Shown: positions 4,858-5,319 of the stretch, in pieces
Position numbering within the stretch: position 1 is the first letter of the stretch
How the letters are laid out: each line of letters begins with the position of its first letter
Source of the DNA: CAYMAZ01 sp964388575
GTDB lineage: Bacteria; Bacteroidota; Bacteroidia; Bacteroidales; DTU049
Length of the DNA: 5,319 nt
Direction of reading: 5' to 3'
Assembly: GCA_964388575.1 (NCBI GenBank)
Contig: CAYMAZ010000073.1
Span: 1-5,319, forward strand
Position numbers and translations under genes: made by a program
Notes under the pieces: model-generated
The model's input: only the letters and a program-made list of their open reading frames with translations
What the model was told of the DNA's origin: nothing
Database searches by the model: none

Positions 4858-5319
4858 ATGACACAATTCACCACAAAACTTCGAAACATTGGAATTGCAG
4901 CACATATTGATGCAGGAAAAACAACCGTAACAGAACGCATTTTATTTTTTACCGGAGTCAACCGAAAAGTGGGTGAAACCCATGACGGTCAGGCAACAAT
5001 GGACTTTATGAAGCAGGAACAGGAGCGCGGCATTACCATCGCTTCTGCAGCCATCACAGCACACTGGAAAGATCATCAGATCAATCTCATCGACACTCCC
5101 GGTCACGTTGATTTTACAATTGAGGTTGAGCGTTCTCTGAGGGTGATTGATGGCATGATCGCTGTTTTCTGTGCAGTGGGTGGTGTAGAGCCGCAAAGTG
5201 AAACGGTGTGGAATCAGGCCGACAGATATCGTGTACCGAGAATTGCATTTATCAATAAAATGGATCGTACCGGAGCTGATTTTAATGAAGTAGTTGGACA
5301 AATGAACAAATATCTTGAT
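4858..5319 (+). CDS. fusA: Elongation factor G, N-terminal part (runs off the window)
   Basis: The first 154 codons of a translocation GTPase are present; full EF-G has about 690-710 residues, so roughly the first fifth is seen. EF-G uses GTP to move tRNA and mRNA through the ribosome. All GTPase motifs expected in this stretch are intact: G1 AHIDAGKTT (15-23), G2 RGITI (57-61, with Thr60 as the Mg-binding threonine), G3 DTPGH (79-83) and G4 NKMD (133-136). The ATG gives the usual short N-terminus before RNIGIAAHID. The stretch VFCAVGGVEPQSETVW (103-118) differs from the usual VFDAVAGVEPQSETVW, and IASAAITAHW (61-70) replaces ITSAATT. The gene is divergent from ppk2 and is not preceded by rpsL and rpsG, so it is probably a paralogue (EF-G2-like), which the missing C-terminal part would settle. 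EF-G can also serve in ribosome recycling. The family assignment is firm; the subgroup is not. Confidence 0.95.
   Translation, partial: MTQFTTKLRNIGIAAHIDAGKTTVTERILFFTGVNRKVGETHDGQATMDFMKQEQERGITIASAAITAHWKDHQINLIDTPGHVDFTIEVERSLRVIDGMIAVFCAVGGVEPQSETVWNQADRYRVPRIAFINKMDRTGADFNEVVGQMNKYLD

Noticed and set aside
4942..5301. Minus-strand open frame of 119 codons opposite EF-G
   Set aside because: It lies entirely antisense to intact EF-G GTPase motifs and has no recognisable domain.

Overview
This window most likely comes from a member of the Bacteroidota. The DNA is AT-rich, and four genes have an upstream match to the Bacteroidota -7 promoter element TAnnTTTG; two of these share the 10-mer TAACTTTGCA. 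Most starts lack a Shine-Dalgarno sequence. The M23 peptidase (TM segment, coiled coil, LytM domain) and the histidine kinase (H-box context GMAKETAHQLGTPLSSLMAW) both resemble families I know from Bacteroidota. The genus cannot be told from this sequence.

Layout: on the right, a plus-strand EF-G gene (4858 to the window edge, incomplete) diverges from a minus-strand block of five genes. In transcription order these are a class III-like polyphosphate kinase 2 (3819-4679), an orphan membrane sensor histidine kinase (2278-3807), an M23/LytM-type membrane protein (1254-2204), a 70-residue lipoprotein with an uninterrupted heptad pattern (1024-1236), and a secreted Q/K/T-rich coiled-coil protein (359-1009). 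The last three are separated by only 14-17 bases and look like one cell-envelope transcription unit. The kinase and the M23 gene each have their own -7-like element only a few bases before the start codon, so they may also be transcribed separately. The left 358 bases hold no convincing gene. They contain small inverted repeats and one copy of a CTTTGTG-type palindromic repeat resembling repeats I recall from many Bacteroidota genomes.

How the genes fit together: the M23 protein, the Lpp-like lipoprotein and the secreted coiled-coil protein suggest peptidoglycan or outer-envelope maintenance. The PPK2 would recharge nucleotides from polyphosphate. The kinase probably senses something outside the inner membrane, but no response regulator is present to name its output. 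EF-G is a translocation GTPase, probably a paralogue rather than the str-operon copy.

I see no defence system, mobile element, CRISPR array or RNA gene. The most interesting points are a lost catalytic histidine in the M23 domain (YAHL to YASL), a doubly duplicated sensor region in the kinase, the Lpp-like lipoprotein, and near-leaderless promoter placement.
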